From Lentilactobacillus kosonis (GTDB lineage Bacteria > Bacillota > Bacilli > Lactobacillales > Lactobacillaceae), in assembly GCF_003864335.1 (NCBI RefSeq), contig NZ_BEXA01000001.1, positions 492,831 through 556,830 of the forward strand: a stretch of 64,000 nucleotides of DNA, written 5' to 3'. Below, in pieces: positions 1-9,033 of the stretch. How positions within the stretch are numbered: the first letter of the stretch is position 1; the number at the start of each line of letters is the position of its first letter. The position numbers were made by a program, and so were the translations under genes. Under the pieces are notes generated by a model. It searched no databases. It saw only the letters and a program-made list of their open reading frames with translations, and had not been told where the DNA came from.

Positions 1-643
1 AGCCTAGATCTCTAACTTCGGTCACAAAGTTTTTATGATGATCAACGGTTTGATCGGCTCCGTGTTGGATTACCCAATCGATGGTTGCCGGTCTAGAAGC
101 GGAAGCAATGACTGTGAGACCGGCTAAGTGAGCTAATTGAGTGGCTATTGAACCGACGCCACCAGCTCCGTTATTGATTAATAGGACCTTTCCTTTATTG
201 GCTTCAGGATGGTTGAAATCAATGCCTAACTGTTCAAAGAGTGCTTCCCAGGCAGTTAATGCAGTCAGTGGCATAGCTGCCGCATGAGCATCATCGAGTT
301 TTTTAGGCGCTAAGCCCACAATCCGTTCATCAACTAATTGATATTCGCTGTTACTTCCAGGGCGAATAAATGAACCAGCATAAAATACTCGATCACCTTG
401 CTTGAATAAAGTAACCTGATTGCCAACTTCAGTGACGATTCCGACTGCGTCCCAGCCAATTACTTTTGGTGAAGTTAGTGATTCTGAGTTTGTTCTGACC
501 GCGATATCTACTGGATTAACAGAAACGGCATCTATTTTGACTAACAAATCGTGGCCACTAGCAGTGGGAGTTGGTAATTCAAAATCGAATAAACTTTGTG
601 GATCGTCAATTGGCAGGTGACGATCATAACCAATAGCTTTCAT
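1..643 (-). CDS. Zinc-type alcohol dehydrogenase-like / quinone oxidoreductase family protein (partial, C-terminus off window)
   Basis: Medium-chain dehydrogenase/reductase that would reduce a carbonyl or quinone substrate with NAD(P)H in the cytosol; substrate not predictable. About 214 N-terminal residues are present; the remaining third lies beyond the window edge. The GroES-like half contains VSVNPVDIAVRT and VIGWDAVGIVTEVG, and the Rossmann glycine motif NNGAGGVGSIA lies near residue 156. The catalytic zinc ligands of true alcohol dehydrogenases are not evident, which favours the zinc-independent quinone-oxidoreductase-like branch. The ATG at 643 is preceded by a strong ribosome site (TTGGAGG, about 7 bases upstream). 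No frameshift was seen in the visible part. Confidence 0.85.
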   Translation of the reverse strand, partial: MKAIGYDRHLPIDDPQSLFDFELPTPTASGHDLLVKIDAVSVNPVDIAVRTNSESLTSPKVIGWDAVGIVTEVGNQVTLFKQGDRVFYAGSFIRPGSNSEYQLVDERIVGLAPKKLDDAHAAAMPLTALTAWEALFEQLGIDFNHPEANKGKVLLINNGAGGVGSIATQLAHLAGLTVIASASRPATIDWVIQHGADQTVDHHKNFVTEVRDLG

Positions 644-705
644 AAAATGACCTCCAAATGTGGGTTTGAGAATATGGTAATTTAATAACTAAATCATAGT
701 TTATA

Positions 706-746
706 AAAAAGAGGTCATCAAGTTTATACGCTCGATGACCTCTTTT
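706..746 (-). terminator. Rho-independent terminator after isoleucine 2-epimerase
   Basis: A perfect 13-bp inverted repeat (arms AAAAGAGGTCATC) with a 13-base loop lies just past the epimerase stop codon. Read on the minus strand it ends in a T-run, so it fits termination of the epimerase transcript. The T-run on the plus strand would also allow function in that direction. Confidence 0.85.
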
Positions 747-751
747 GTTTA

Positions 752-2102
752 TTACCAGCCAATTTTACCAGCGTTAGCTGGGAGACTAACCTCACCATTT
801 TCGACGGCGGTAAACGCGTCATCAAGAACTGAGAGAGCGGTGTCCAGTTGGTCTCTAGTAATTACCAATGGTGGTTGGAATCTTAGAATATTACCACACA
901 GTGTAATTAATACAACACCATGTTGGAAGGCGTAGTAGATGACCTTAGTTGCAAAGTCAGGATCAGCTGCCTGACTTTCACGATCCTTAACTAATTCGAT
1001 GCCACCATTAAGGCCCCACATGCGAACATCACCGATGTTGGGATGGTTTTGCTGCATTTCCAGAAATTTTGCTTTTGCATATTCGCCATCGACCTTGGAT
1101 TTATTTGCTAGTTCATCATCTTCCAAGATATCTAAGGTGGCTAGAGCAGCGGCACAACAAACTGGATTTGCCGCTGTGGTAAAGGTATTAGCAGGTGCTT
1201 CAAGGCTTGCCATTATCTCTTGCTTACCAATCACAGCACTGAGCGGCATACCAGCAGCGAGTGATTTCCGACGGACATTAAGTCTGGCTCAATTCCAGGG
1301 AATTGCTCAATGCCCCACATCTGACCAGTTCGGCCAAGTCCTTGGTTAACTTCATCAACCGCAAACAAAATGCCGTGTTCGTGACAAAAGTCATAAATTA
1401 GGTGCATAAATTCTGCTGGTGGTTTGATTAAACCACCGTCGCCCTGGATAGGTTCAATTAACACGCATGCAACTTCGTCAGAAGGTAAGAATGATTCAAA
1501 TGGTTTTTTAAATGAATCGAAATATCTTAGCGCGACATCATGTTCGCTTTCATTAGGAAGTCGCCGATAAAGGTCAGGATAAGGGACGTGAACGATCCCA
1601 GGTAGCATTGGTCCCATTTTTCTGGTCATGTTCAAACTAGTTCCAGACAAGCTCATAGAGCCATAAGTAGAGCCATGGTATGAACCCATAAACGAGACGA
1701 CATATTGGCGACCAGTGTAACCACGAGAAAATTTGATAATAGCATCATTTGCATCGGAGCCACTTAAACCGAAACTAACTAGTTTTTTTGAAGTACCCGG
1801 GGCTAATTCGGCTAACCGTTTTGCTAATTTCATCTGTGGTGTGTGATGAAAATAAGCGGGAGTGTAATGAATGAGTTTTTGGGCCTGATTAGTGATGGCG
1901 TCAACGACCTTTGAGGAGTATGGCCAACGTTAATGGCGGAAGCACTGGCTAATAAGTCAATGTACTCGTTTCCATCCACGTCTACTAGTGTTGCATCATG
2001 AGCATGATCGATCACCAAATCATAGTAATCAATCCTAGAACAGTCAGCGTTATACTTACGCTCATCGTTGATTAAAGCAGTTGCTTTTTCCAAATGATTC
2101 AT
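752..2102 (-). CDS. Isoleucine 2-epimerase (PLP class-III aminotransferase fold), two frameshifts
   Basis: Interconverts L-isoleucine and D-allo-isoleucine, and related branched-chain amino acids, with PLP. The joined product is 450 residues, the length I recall for the Lactobacillus buchneri enzyme, and shares stretches such as LLASASAINVGHT, MGSYHGSTYGS and ENGEV...GKIGW with it; the assignment rests on memory of that sequence. The frame is broken near 1910 (one A missing in an AAA run) and near 1265 (one A missing). The second break falls on the codon of the expected PLP lysine in DLMSVGKSLA, so the gene as written cannot make active enzyme. It follows the amino-acid permease by 37 bases on the same strand, suggesting one operon that imports and racemises branched-chain amino acids. 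The start ATG is at 2102. Confidence 0.88.
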
Positions 2103-2139
2103 AAATCAGCCCCCAATTACTATTTAAAATTAGATTTAA

Positions 2140-3576
2140 TTATTTATCTTCACGACCAGCATTTGAATGTCTGATTCCGTATGCGAAGTAAATGATGGCT
2201 CCAAGCACAAACCAACCAAAAGCATATGTTTTAGCTTGAATATCTAATCCCCAGAACACTGCAAGAGCACCTAAGAATCCTAAAGCGGGCAGGATTGGAT
2301 AAAGAGGCATTTTAAAGCTAGGCATTGGAATATCTTTACCTTCTCGGGGCCGTAAAGCATATACCCCGAGGGAAACGAACATGAAGGCAATTAAGGTTCC
2401 AGCTGAAATTAATTGAGCTAGAAAAGCAAATGGGAAAACTGACCCAAGAATAACTCCAATAATTGTCAGGACGATCAATGCTCGGTTTGGCAAATTATTA
2501 GTTAGCTTACCCAACCATTTAGGAAGTAATCCGTCACGACCGAATGAGTAAATCAAACGAGAACCAGCTAGCATCATTCCAATTAAAGCAGTGAACATTC
2601 CAACGACAGCGATTGCTTGAACAATCGCAGCCACAGTGCCATGACCACTTTCACGTAAAGCCCAGCCAACAGGTTCAGCGTTGTTAGCGTATTTAGTGTA
2701 ACTAAACATTCCGACCAGAACTAAGGAAACTGTCACGAACAGAACAACGGCGATCAATAGTGATCCTAAAATTCCGCGAGGCATTGTTTTTTGGGGATTC
2801 TTAGCTTCAGCAGAGTTTGCGGCAATTGAATCAAAACCGATATATGCTAGGAATATTTCGGAAACCCCAGCGTAAATGCCTTGCCAACCACCAAAGGCAG
2901 AACCATCAGGATTCACGCGGTAGTGAGGGATAAATGGAACATAATTTTGGACATGAATTGCGGTTAAACCAACAATAATAAATACAATAATAGCTAAAAC
3001 TTTCAGGACAACTAAGGTGTTTTCTACCCTGGCAGTTGAAGATGCACCGCGAGATAATAAGGCTGCAACAATCAAAACAGCTATGACTGCGGTGATGTCA
3101 ATTAATCCACCATTAGATCCAGTGGAAGCTGCAGATAGGGAGGCTGGAAGTTTTAAGCCAATCGTTCCTATCAATCCCTGGAAGTTTGCGGAAAGTCCAG
3201 ACGCAACAAAGGCAACTGCAATGAAGTACTCGGCTAATAGTGCCCAACCAGCAATCCACCCCCAGAATTCACCAAAAACAACGTGAATCCAAGAATACGC
3301 TGACCCAGCAAAAGGCATTGCCGCAGACATTTCAGCGTAAGCAAACGCAACTAACGCAGCAACGATACCAGCAGCAACAAAGGAAAGTGCAACAGCTGGA
3401 CCGGAATGTTCCGCCGCCACGACCCCAGGTAATGTGAAGATAGATGTAGAAACGATGGTTCCCACTCCTAAGGCCAAGAAGTCCTTAGTGGTAAGACTTC
3501 GAATTAGATGAGAGTCTTTATCCTGGTATACTGTTGGGTCTTCCTTACGAAACATTCGTTCAGTAATTTTGCTCAT
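2140..3576 (-). CDS. APC-superfamily amino acid permease (YfnA/CAT type)
   Basis: Integral membrane amino acid transporter of 478 residues with about 12-13 hydrophobic segments. The N-terminal region DFLALGVGTIVSTSIFTLPG is the substrate-binding unwound helix 1 typical of the APC family, and the later segment DSIAANSAEAKNPQ is typical of the cationic amino acid transporter branch. I chose ATG 3576 (MSKITERMF) because GGAGTG lies about 6 bases upstream; an in-frame start 18 bases earlier lacks this. It is the first gene of a likely operon with isoleucine 2-epimerase, which suggests a branched-chain amino acid substrate, though this is inference from position only. Confidence 0.88.
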   Translation of the reverse strand: MSKITERMFRKEDPTVYQDKDSHLIRSLTTKDFLALGVGTIVSTSIFTLPGVVAAEHSGPAVALSFVAAGIVAALVAFAYAEMSAAMPFAGSAYSWIHVVFGEFWGWIAGWALLAEYFIAVAFVASGLSANFQGLIGTIGLKLPASLSAASTGSNGGLIDITAVIAVLIVAALLSRGASSTARVENTLVVLKVLAIIVFIIVGLTAIHVQNYVPFIPHYRVNPDGSAFGGWQGIYAGVSEIFLAYIGFDSIAANSAEAKNPQKTMPRGILGSLLIAVVLFVTVSLVLVGMFSYTKYANNAEPVGWALRESGHGTVAAIVQAIAVVGMFTALIGMMLAGSRLIYSFGRDGLLPKWLGKLTNNLPNRALIVLTIIGVILGSVFPFAFLAQLISAGTLIAFMFVSLGVYALRPREGKDIPMPSFKMPLYPILPALGFLGALAVFWGLDIQAKTYAFGWFVLGAIIYFAYGIRHSNAGREDK

Positions 3577-3842
3577 GTAAACACTCCATTTCAAAAATTA
3601 TTAGAAATTTGTGGTAATTATAATTTTCCATGTTTGCAGTAATAAAATTCTTGATTACCGTTAAAAATAGGGAATTATTAAAGAATCCACACATAAATAT
3701 TATCGCACTATTTTAACGTAATTCGAATTAGACTGTCAATGATTTTCTAATCGTTTTCTAATCTAAAATGATTTGCTCAATCAAGCAGAAACCAATATAA
3801 TGGAAACTGCAAACTTAAAACAGATGTTGTGAGGCGAAATTA

Positions 3843-4418
3843 ATGAGTTTAACCATAAAAGAAATTGCGGACCAATTAAACGTTTCGAAGACAGCGGTTC
3901 GTAAACACATGGATGATAGTTTTAGAGATACATATACTGAGAAAGATGGGAATAAGATTCTCATTACTGACGAAGGGGTCGACGAACTAAAGCAACAGTT
4001 CGCAAACTCCAAAGCAACAGAGAACGAAACCAAGAATATCTCGGATGAAAATGATAAAGCTGACCATCAGGTAACAGCTGATCATGCGCAATCAGATAGT
4101 AATTTTCCGGTTGCTAATCCTGAAGAATACCAACTATTGTCTGAACAACTTGATGAACAAGTTAAGCAATTAAAGGCTAAGGATAAACAAATTGCTGAGC
4201 TTCACCAATTGTTGGATCAATCTCAACGTCTTCAATTAGATGTCCAAAAGAAGCTGAAGCAATTGGAGTCTAAGGCTGAAGAACAAACTAAGGCAATTGA
4301 AACTACTAGTGCTAATGATGAAACAACAGTTCAGGCAGCGCCACAAACTAATGACAGTAATTCTGACTTGACCGATGATGATAAGCGTCACTGGTGGCAA
4401 GTTTGGAAGAAGGACTAA
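3843..4418 (+). CDS. DUF536-family protein (N-terminal HTH, central coiled coil)
   Basis: A 191-residue protein with an N-terminal helix-turn-helix (IKEIADQLNVSKTAVRKHM, residues 4-22), an acidic linker, and a heptad-rich stretch around residues 95-145 containing LHQLLDQSQRLQLDVQKKLK, the signature of the DUF536 family of lactic acid bacteria. It ends in a tryptophan/lysine-rich tail (HWWQVWKK). Family members occur on plasmids next to replication genes and also alone on chromosomes; the function is not established. It is probably a DNA-binding coiled-coil protein. ATG 3843 follows GAGGCGAAATTA. It is monocistronic and divergent from the permease. Confidence 0.75.
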   Translation: MSLTIKEIADQLNVSKTAVRKHMDDSFRDTYTEKDGNKILITDEGVDELKQQFANSKATENETKNISDENDKADHQVTADHAQSDSNFPVANPEEYQLLSEQLDEQVKQLKAKDKQIAELHQLLDQSQRLQLDVQKKLKQLESKAEEQTKAIETTSANDETTVQAAPQTNDSNSDLTDDDKRHWWQVWKKD

Positions 4419-4438
4419 TTGAAAAAGTCTGGTTAAAT

Positions 4439-4478
4439 AAAAATTGTCTGCAAGTTAATTAACTTGCAGACAATTTTT
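4439..4478. terminator. Bidirectional terminator, 40-base perfect palindrome
   Basis: The sequence from 4439 to 4478 is a perfect self-complementary palindrome with 20-bp arms (core TGTCTGCAAGTTAA) and A/T runs at both ends. It separates the convergent DUF536 gene and the thrC-thrB-ACT operon and should terminate both. Confidence 0.9.
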
Positions 4479-4912
4479 TATTCTACTGAAACTAATGATA
4501 AGTTACTGATCCCATCAATAAATTTTACGTGATTTAGCATATCGTTAATCGTACTGCTTAAATTAGTGATGTCTAACGAAAGCACTAGATTTGCTACGCC
4601 GTGAATTGGAATATTTTGGTTAATAGTTAAGATGTTTACTTGATAATTAGAAATCGTCGTTAAGACGTTTGATAAATTCCCAGGTTGATCTTCTAATAAT
4701 AGTGAAATTACAGCCTTACTAGAAGATAGAACTTCTCCCGGTAGAAAAATTAAATCTTTGTATTTGTAGTAGGTTCCTCGACTAATACCGACTGCTTTGA
4801 CCGCTTCACTGATTTGATTAACCTTACCAGTCTCTAAAAGTTTTCTAGCTTTAACCACTTTCTCAAATGAAGTCGGTAAAATTGAACTATCAACGATATA
4901 ATACTTTTCCAA
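4478..4912 (-). CDS. ACT domain-containing protein (PheB/UPF0735 type)
   Basis: A 144-residue regulatory protein. The N-terminal half looks like a helix-turn-helix (ISEAVKAVGISRGTYYKYKD), and the C-terminal half is an ACT amino-acid-binding domain (VISLLLEDQPGNLSNVL...VNILTINQNIPIHG). The best start is TTG 4912, with GTGAGGATT just upstream, giving the family's normal length; longer in-frame starts would extend the protein far into thrB. The gene overlaps the end of thrB by 23 bases and is the last gene of thrC-thrB-ACT. A role in sensing threonine or another amino acid to control aspartate-family synthesis is inferred from context. Confidence 0.82.
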   Translation of the reverse strand: MEKYYIVDSSILPTSFEKVVKARKLLETGKVNQISEAVKAVGISRGTYYKYKDLIFLPGEVLSSSKAVISLLLEDQPGNLSNVLTTISNYQVNILTINQNIPIHGVANLVLSLDITNLSSTINDMLNHVKFIDGISNLSLVSVE

Positions 4913-5804
4913 GTTTTGAATCCTCACTTTGCACACCAGTTGCATCAATCTCAACTGGCCGAATTTGCCAACTACTAAAGGTGTCACTGGCGATGTTTGA
5001 AAATGCTTTAGAATGAATATGGCTGTCAAATATAGCCATTAATGTGGGGCCACTACCACTGATATATAAAGCCCCATTGTGGCTGTTAACGATTTGTTTC
5101 GCCTGGTTAAATTCAGGAATAAGAGTTGATCGATAAGGTTCATGCATTCGGTCCTCCATTCCGAGCTTGATTTCAGCGAGATTCCCACTTTCGAGTCCAT
5201 GAATTAGTATTCCAAAGTGACTTACTTGATGGATTGCATCAGCATAATTTAAACTAGTTGGCAAAATTTTTCGAGCCTCGTCCGTATTTACTTTATAGTT
5301 AGGAATCATTGCTATTAATCTTAAGTTATCAGCGACGTGATATGAAACAACTTGGGGCTGATTATTATCATCGATAAATGATAATTGTAAGCCTCCAAGA
5401 ATGGCGGGAACTACATTGTCAGGATGGCCCTCCATTTCGGTTGCCAGTTTGATCAATTCTTGGTTATTGAAGGCTTGTTTATACCATTTACCGGCGGCAA
5501 CTAATCCAGCTACAATACAAGTTGCGGAACTTCCTATCCCTCGAGAAATTGGCAAGGTTTTATCCATATCGATTTTGATATTAGGGACTGGCTGCTCTAA
5601 ATATTCACATCCTTTTGCGAATGCACGGTAAGCTAAATTATTCGAAGTTTGATACTTAGCTTCAGTTCCTGAAATTTCTAAATGCTGAGAACTTTGTGAA
5701 AATATAAAGGTCGCCCGGTAATTTAGAGCTAGGCCCAACGTATCAAAACCCACTGCAACGTTTGCACTAGTTGCTGGTACAGCAATAGTAATCGAGAAAG
5801 TCAT
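4890..5804 (-). CDS. thrB: Homoserine kinase
   Basis: Phosphorylates L-homoserine with ATP to O-phosphohomoserine, the substrate of threonine synthase. The 304-residue protein is a GHMP kinase: N-terminal VPATSANVAVGFDTLGLAL, the phosphate-binding loop PISRGIGSSATCIVAGL near residue 90, and the C-terminal glycine motif LYISGSGPTLMAIF. Its ATG overlaps the thrC stop codon (4 bases), so translation is probably coupled. No frame damage. It is the middle gene of the thrC-thrB-ACT operon, opposite to hom. Confidence 0.95.
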   Translation of the reverse strand: MTFSITIAVPATSANVAVGFDTLGLALNYRATFIFSQSSQHLEISGTEAKYQTSNNLAYRAFAKGCEYLEQPVPNIKIDMDKTLPISRGIGSSATCIVAGLVAAGKWYKQAFNNQELIKLATEMEGHPDNVVPAILGGLQLSFIDDNNQPQVVSYHVADNLRLIAMIPNYKVNTDEARKILPTSLNYADAIHQVSHFGILIHGLESGNLAEIKLGMEDRMHEPYRSTLIPEFNQAKQIVNSHNGALYISGSGPTLMAIFDSHIHSKAFSNIASDTFSSWQIRPVEIDATGVQSEDSKLGKVLYR

Positions 5805-7281
5805 TGGAAATCCTCCTTTACTTTGTTTAATACATAATCTTGCATATCATTTTTTTGAATGATATCAGTAAATCGAACGGGTAAATTCCAGACATTAATT
5901 AGATTGTTAGGAATTTTTATTCCGGTTACACGATTGATGTCAGTCATAATTGTCTGTTGATCAGAGGCAGACGATAGATTAAGAGCTTGATTGACAACAT
6001 CAATGAACTTATATGGACTGGCAGTACTTAACAAAATCATTGGTGTTTGATCATCAATTTGTTGATAATCTCGCATCACTTTATATCCGGCTGCGGTATG
6101 TGGATCCATCAAGTAGTGGTAGTCGTGGTATGTATCATGAATTGATGACCTAATATCATCATCGCTGCTGTAGCCAAAATAAAAATCTTGTTTGATGGCT
6201 GCCAAAAGTTCGGGAGTCACTTGGTATTTTCCAGAAGTTTCTAATTGGTTCATTAAGTGGCTAACGTATTTTGTATTCCCATTAGTCTTATAATAAAGTA
6301 ACCGCTCAAAGTTACTTGAAATTTGAATATCCATACTAGGAGCAACAGTTTTAAAGAATGGTCGATTGCGGTCATAAATTCCACTTTCAAAGAAATCAGC
6401 AAGGACATTGTTTTGATTGGCGGCTACAATAAATTTATTAACCGGCAGCCCCATTAGTTTAGCGTAGTATCCTGCAAGGACATCTCCAAAATTACCAGTA
6501 GGGACAGTGAAGTTAACATGATCACCCAATTTAATTGTATGTTGATTTACCAATTGCTTATAGGTATCAAAGTAATAAACAACCTGGGGAATTAGGCGAC
6601 CAATGTTAATTGAATTAGCACTGGATAAATTAATAGTTTCGCTGAGTTGTTCCTTTAAATTGCGGTTATTAAAAAGTCGTTTAACGTTTGTTTGAGCATC
6701 ATCGAAATTACCCTGAATAGCAACGACATTAGTATTGTTACCACCCGTAGTGGCCATTTGGAGTTGCTGAATTTGACTGACCCCTTGTGAGGATAGAAAA
6801 CAGTGATGCCAATTTGAGGTTGATCTTTAAATCCTTCAAGGGCTGCCTTACCAGTGTCACCACTAGTAGCGGTCAGAATCATTACTTGATTGTTAGGGCT
6901 CAATGAGTGCTGCATTAGTTGTGGCAATAATTGTAATCCAATGTCTTTAAAAGCAGCTGTCGGTCCGTGAAATAGTTCCAGGACATGGAAGTTGTCTACG
7001 TTGTTGACTGGTGTGATTTCAGAATCTGTAAAATTATTTCCATAAGCCAGCTGGACACTGTCTGCGATTTCAGTATGATCAAAGTCTGGTAATAGTTGTT
7101 CAAGGACTAAATTAGCAATTTCTTGGTAACTTAGATCAGGTAGCTTGGCTATATCAATATGGTTTTCTTGAAGGTCGGGGAGAACGAATAGCCCCTTATC
7201 ATCAGCAAAACCTTTCTTGATAGCCGCTTTAGCCGAAATTTTAAATGAATGATTACGGGTGCTGGTATAAAAACGTTCCAT
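5801..7281 (-). CDS. thrC: Threonine synthase (one frameshift)
   Basis: Converts O-phosphohomoserine to threonine with PLP. The joined product is 493 residues, normal for the long threonine synthase class. Visible motifs are the N-terminal YTSTRNHSFKISAKAAIKKG, the PLP-lysine region HGPTAAFKDIGLQLLPQL, and TATSGDTGKAALEGF. The frame breaks near 6781: a run of four Gs (plus strand CCCC) should be five, after which VSQIQQLQMATTGGNNTNVV continues in frame. ATG 7281 is preceded by AGGAGG about 8 bases upstream. It is the first gene of the operon and is divergent from hom across about 100 bases, which must contain both promoters. Confidence 0.92.
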
Positions 7282-7382
7282 TCGGATAGCCTCCTTGATT
7301 TTATGTGATGTTTATGATAATTTGTTTTCAATAAAAAAACAAGTGTTTATTATTTGTGAACACAAAATTGGAGGTTGGGATT

Positions 7383-8564
7383 GTGAATATTGCTATTTTA
7401 GGATTTGGAACGGTTGGGACAGGGGTATATAAGATAATTAACAATACTGACCGACAAGCAACTAACCTGAATGTAAAAAAAATATTAATTAGAGAAAATC
7501 ACAAGATTAATCTACCCGAAATGACTAATGACATTGATGAAATTTTAGATGACATTGAAATTGATGTGGTGGTTGAAGTGATTGGTGGGATTGAGCCTGC
7601 TCATCGATACATTTTGGCAGCATTAAGACATAAAAAACACGTTATTACAGCAAATAAGGCTGTCATTGCCCGGTATATGGATGAATTTTCTCGGGTGGCG
7701 ACAGAAAATAATGTTAAATTCTATTTTGAATCTAGTGTGGGTGGTGGCATTCCGTGGATTCAAGGATTGGAACGGGCATTGAGAATTGATAGTATTGACA
7801 CAATTACTGGGATTTTTAATGGTACTAGTAATTATATTTTGGATCAGATGGACAAAACTGGTCGGGAGTTTAACGATGTCTTACATAATGCTCAAGAACT
7901 AGGTTATGCGGAGGCAGATCCGAGCGATGACATAGATGGCATAGACGTGGCTAACAAATTATGCATAAGTGCTGATATCGCGTATGATCGATTGGTATTG
8001 CCTGATGATCATCGCTTGCCGATTTTTGGTATTCGAAATATTAATCGAACTGATATTGAATATTTTAACCAACAAAATTTGACGGTTAAGTTACTAGGAA
8101 AAAGCTTTTGTGATGGTAAACAATTTGACTACGCGGTTGAGCCAAGTCTTTGTAAAGCATCCGCGATTGAGGCCAGCGTTCCTGATAACTACAATGTGAT
8201 TTCACTTCATGGTGGCACAATTGGAATGTTGAAATTTATGGGGCAAGGTGCTGGTCAGTTACCAACGGCTAACGCAGTCATCCAAGATATTCTGGATATT
8301 TATCAAGGTAAGGAACATTTGCAGCGTGCCTTCAAAAGCAGCCTAAAGTTTAATCCTAATTTAAATCGTCGGCACTACTTAATTCGGACCCGCGTCGATG
8401 TCGTGGACATCTTTGAGGGATATCAGTTAACAGTTCACGACAATTATGTACTGGTAAGGGATATTCCTGTTGGAATAATGCATGATTTGATGAAAGAGAT
8501 TTTAATTATTGATGAATTAGCCTTTATGACATGTGTGCCTGAAGATTTGGAAACCACAAACTAG
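7383..8564 (+). CDS. hom: Homoserine dehydrogenase
   Basis: Reduces aspartate semialdehyde to homoserine with NAD(P)H, the branch point to threonine and methionine. Rossmann motif ILGFGTVGTGVY is at the N-terminus, the catalytic domain has IFNGTSNYILDQM and ELGYAEADPSDDIDGIDVANK. I chose GTG 7383 because GGAGG lies about 7 bases upstream; an in-frame GTG at 7356 has no ribosome site. At 393 residues it ends after the catalytic domain with little room for the C-terminal ACT domain found in longer homologues, so feedback inhibition by threonine may be weak or absent. Divergent from thrC-thrB-ACT; together they make threonine. Confidence 0.93.
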   Translation: MNIAILGFGTVGTGVYKIINNTDRQATNLNVKKILIRENHKINLPEMTNDIDEILDDIEIDVVVEVIGGIEPAHRYILAALRHKKHVITANKAVIARYMDEFSRVATENNVKFYFESSVGGGIPWIQGLERALRIDSIDTITGIFNGTSNYILDQMDKTGREFNDVLHNAQELGYAEADPSDDIDGIDVANKLCISADIAYDRLVLPDDHRLPIFGIRNINRTDIEYFNQQNLTVKLLGKSFCDGKQFDYAVEPSLCKASAIEASVPDNYNVISLHGGTIGMLKFMGQGAGQLPTANAVIQDILDIYQGKEHLQRAFKSSLKFNPNLNRRHYLIRTRVDVVDIFEGYQLTVHDNYVLVRDIPVGIMHDLMKEILIIDELAFMTCVPEDLETTN

Positions 8565-8693
8565 AAACTGATTTCAATTCGTTACGGTTAGTTTCTGATG
8601 TTAAATTAGAAAATTTACTTATCGATAAATGCTTAATAATCGGCAGTTAGCTAATTTATGCTAATCTGATTATATTTAAGTTAAATTACAGTG

Positions 8694-8723
8694 TTGACAT
8701 TTCTCATTTATTCGTTTTATACT
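8694..8723 (+). promoter_or_regulatory. Promoter of the T-box leader
   Basis: TTGACA at 8694-8699 and TATACT at 8718-8723 with an 18-base spacer (17 if TTATAC is used). Transcription would begin near 8730 and run through the T-box leader. Confidence 0.6.
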
Positions 8724-8729
8724 GCATCC

Positions 8730-8998
8730 AACAATTTAATTCGAAAAGTTATTTGTGAAATGGATTAATTAAACAGCCTTACTAAGAGAGTGTCCGGTTG
8801 GTGTAAGGACAATAAGACTGTTTAACGAAAGATTGACCAAATTATTGTTCACTTTACGAGGTGAAACTGGTAGCACCCAATAACGTGCAGCGTATTGCAA
8901 ACTCGAGTGCATTACGTGGTGAGTAACTGTTAGTGATAACAGTTAAAAATGGTGGTAACACGGCAAAACGTCCCTTGGTTTTTAAACCAAGAGTTTTT
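8730..8998 (+). promoter_or_regulatory. T-box riboswitch leader upstream of the ketopantoate reductase-family gene (Leu specifier likely)
   Basis: The conserved T-box sequence GGTGGTAACACGG is at 8951-8963, followed by a terminator hairpin (CTTGGTTT/AAACCAAG, 8974-8991) and a T-run. Stem I includes TTAAACAG/CTGTTTAA closing over AAGAGAGTGTCC and GGTTGGTGTAAGGAC, typical of stem I apical regions. By position relative to the other T-boxes in this window, where the codon is followed by A just before helix 1, the specifier is most likely TTG at 8833-8835, a leucine codon. The T-box assignment is firm; the specifier is inferred and could be wrong. Uncharged tRNA would favour read-through into the downstream gene. 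Confidence 0.85.
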
Positions 8999-9033
8999 GA
9001 ATTAAATTTAAATACTTAAGGAGTGAATTGGTT

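Noticed and set aside
999..1349. Plus-strand open frame of 116 codons opposite isoleucine 2-epimerase
   Set aside because: No ribosome site; lies on the antisense strand of a gene whose product is clearly recognisable.
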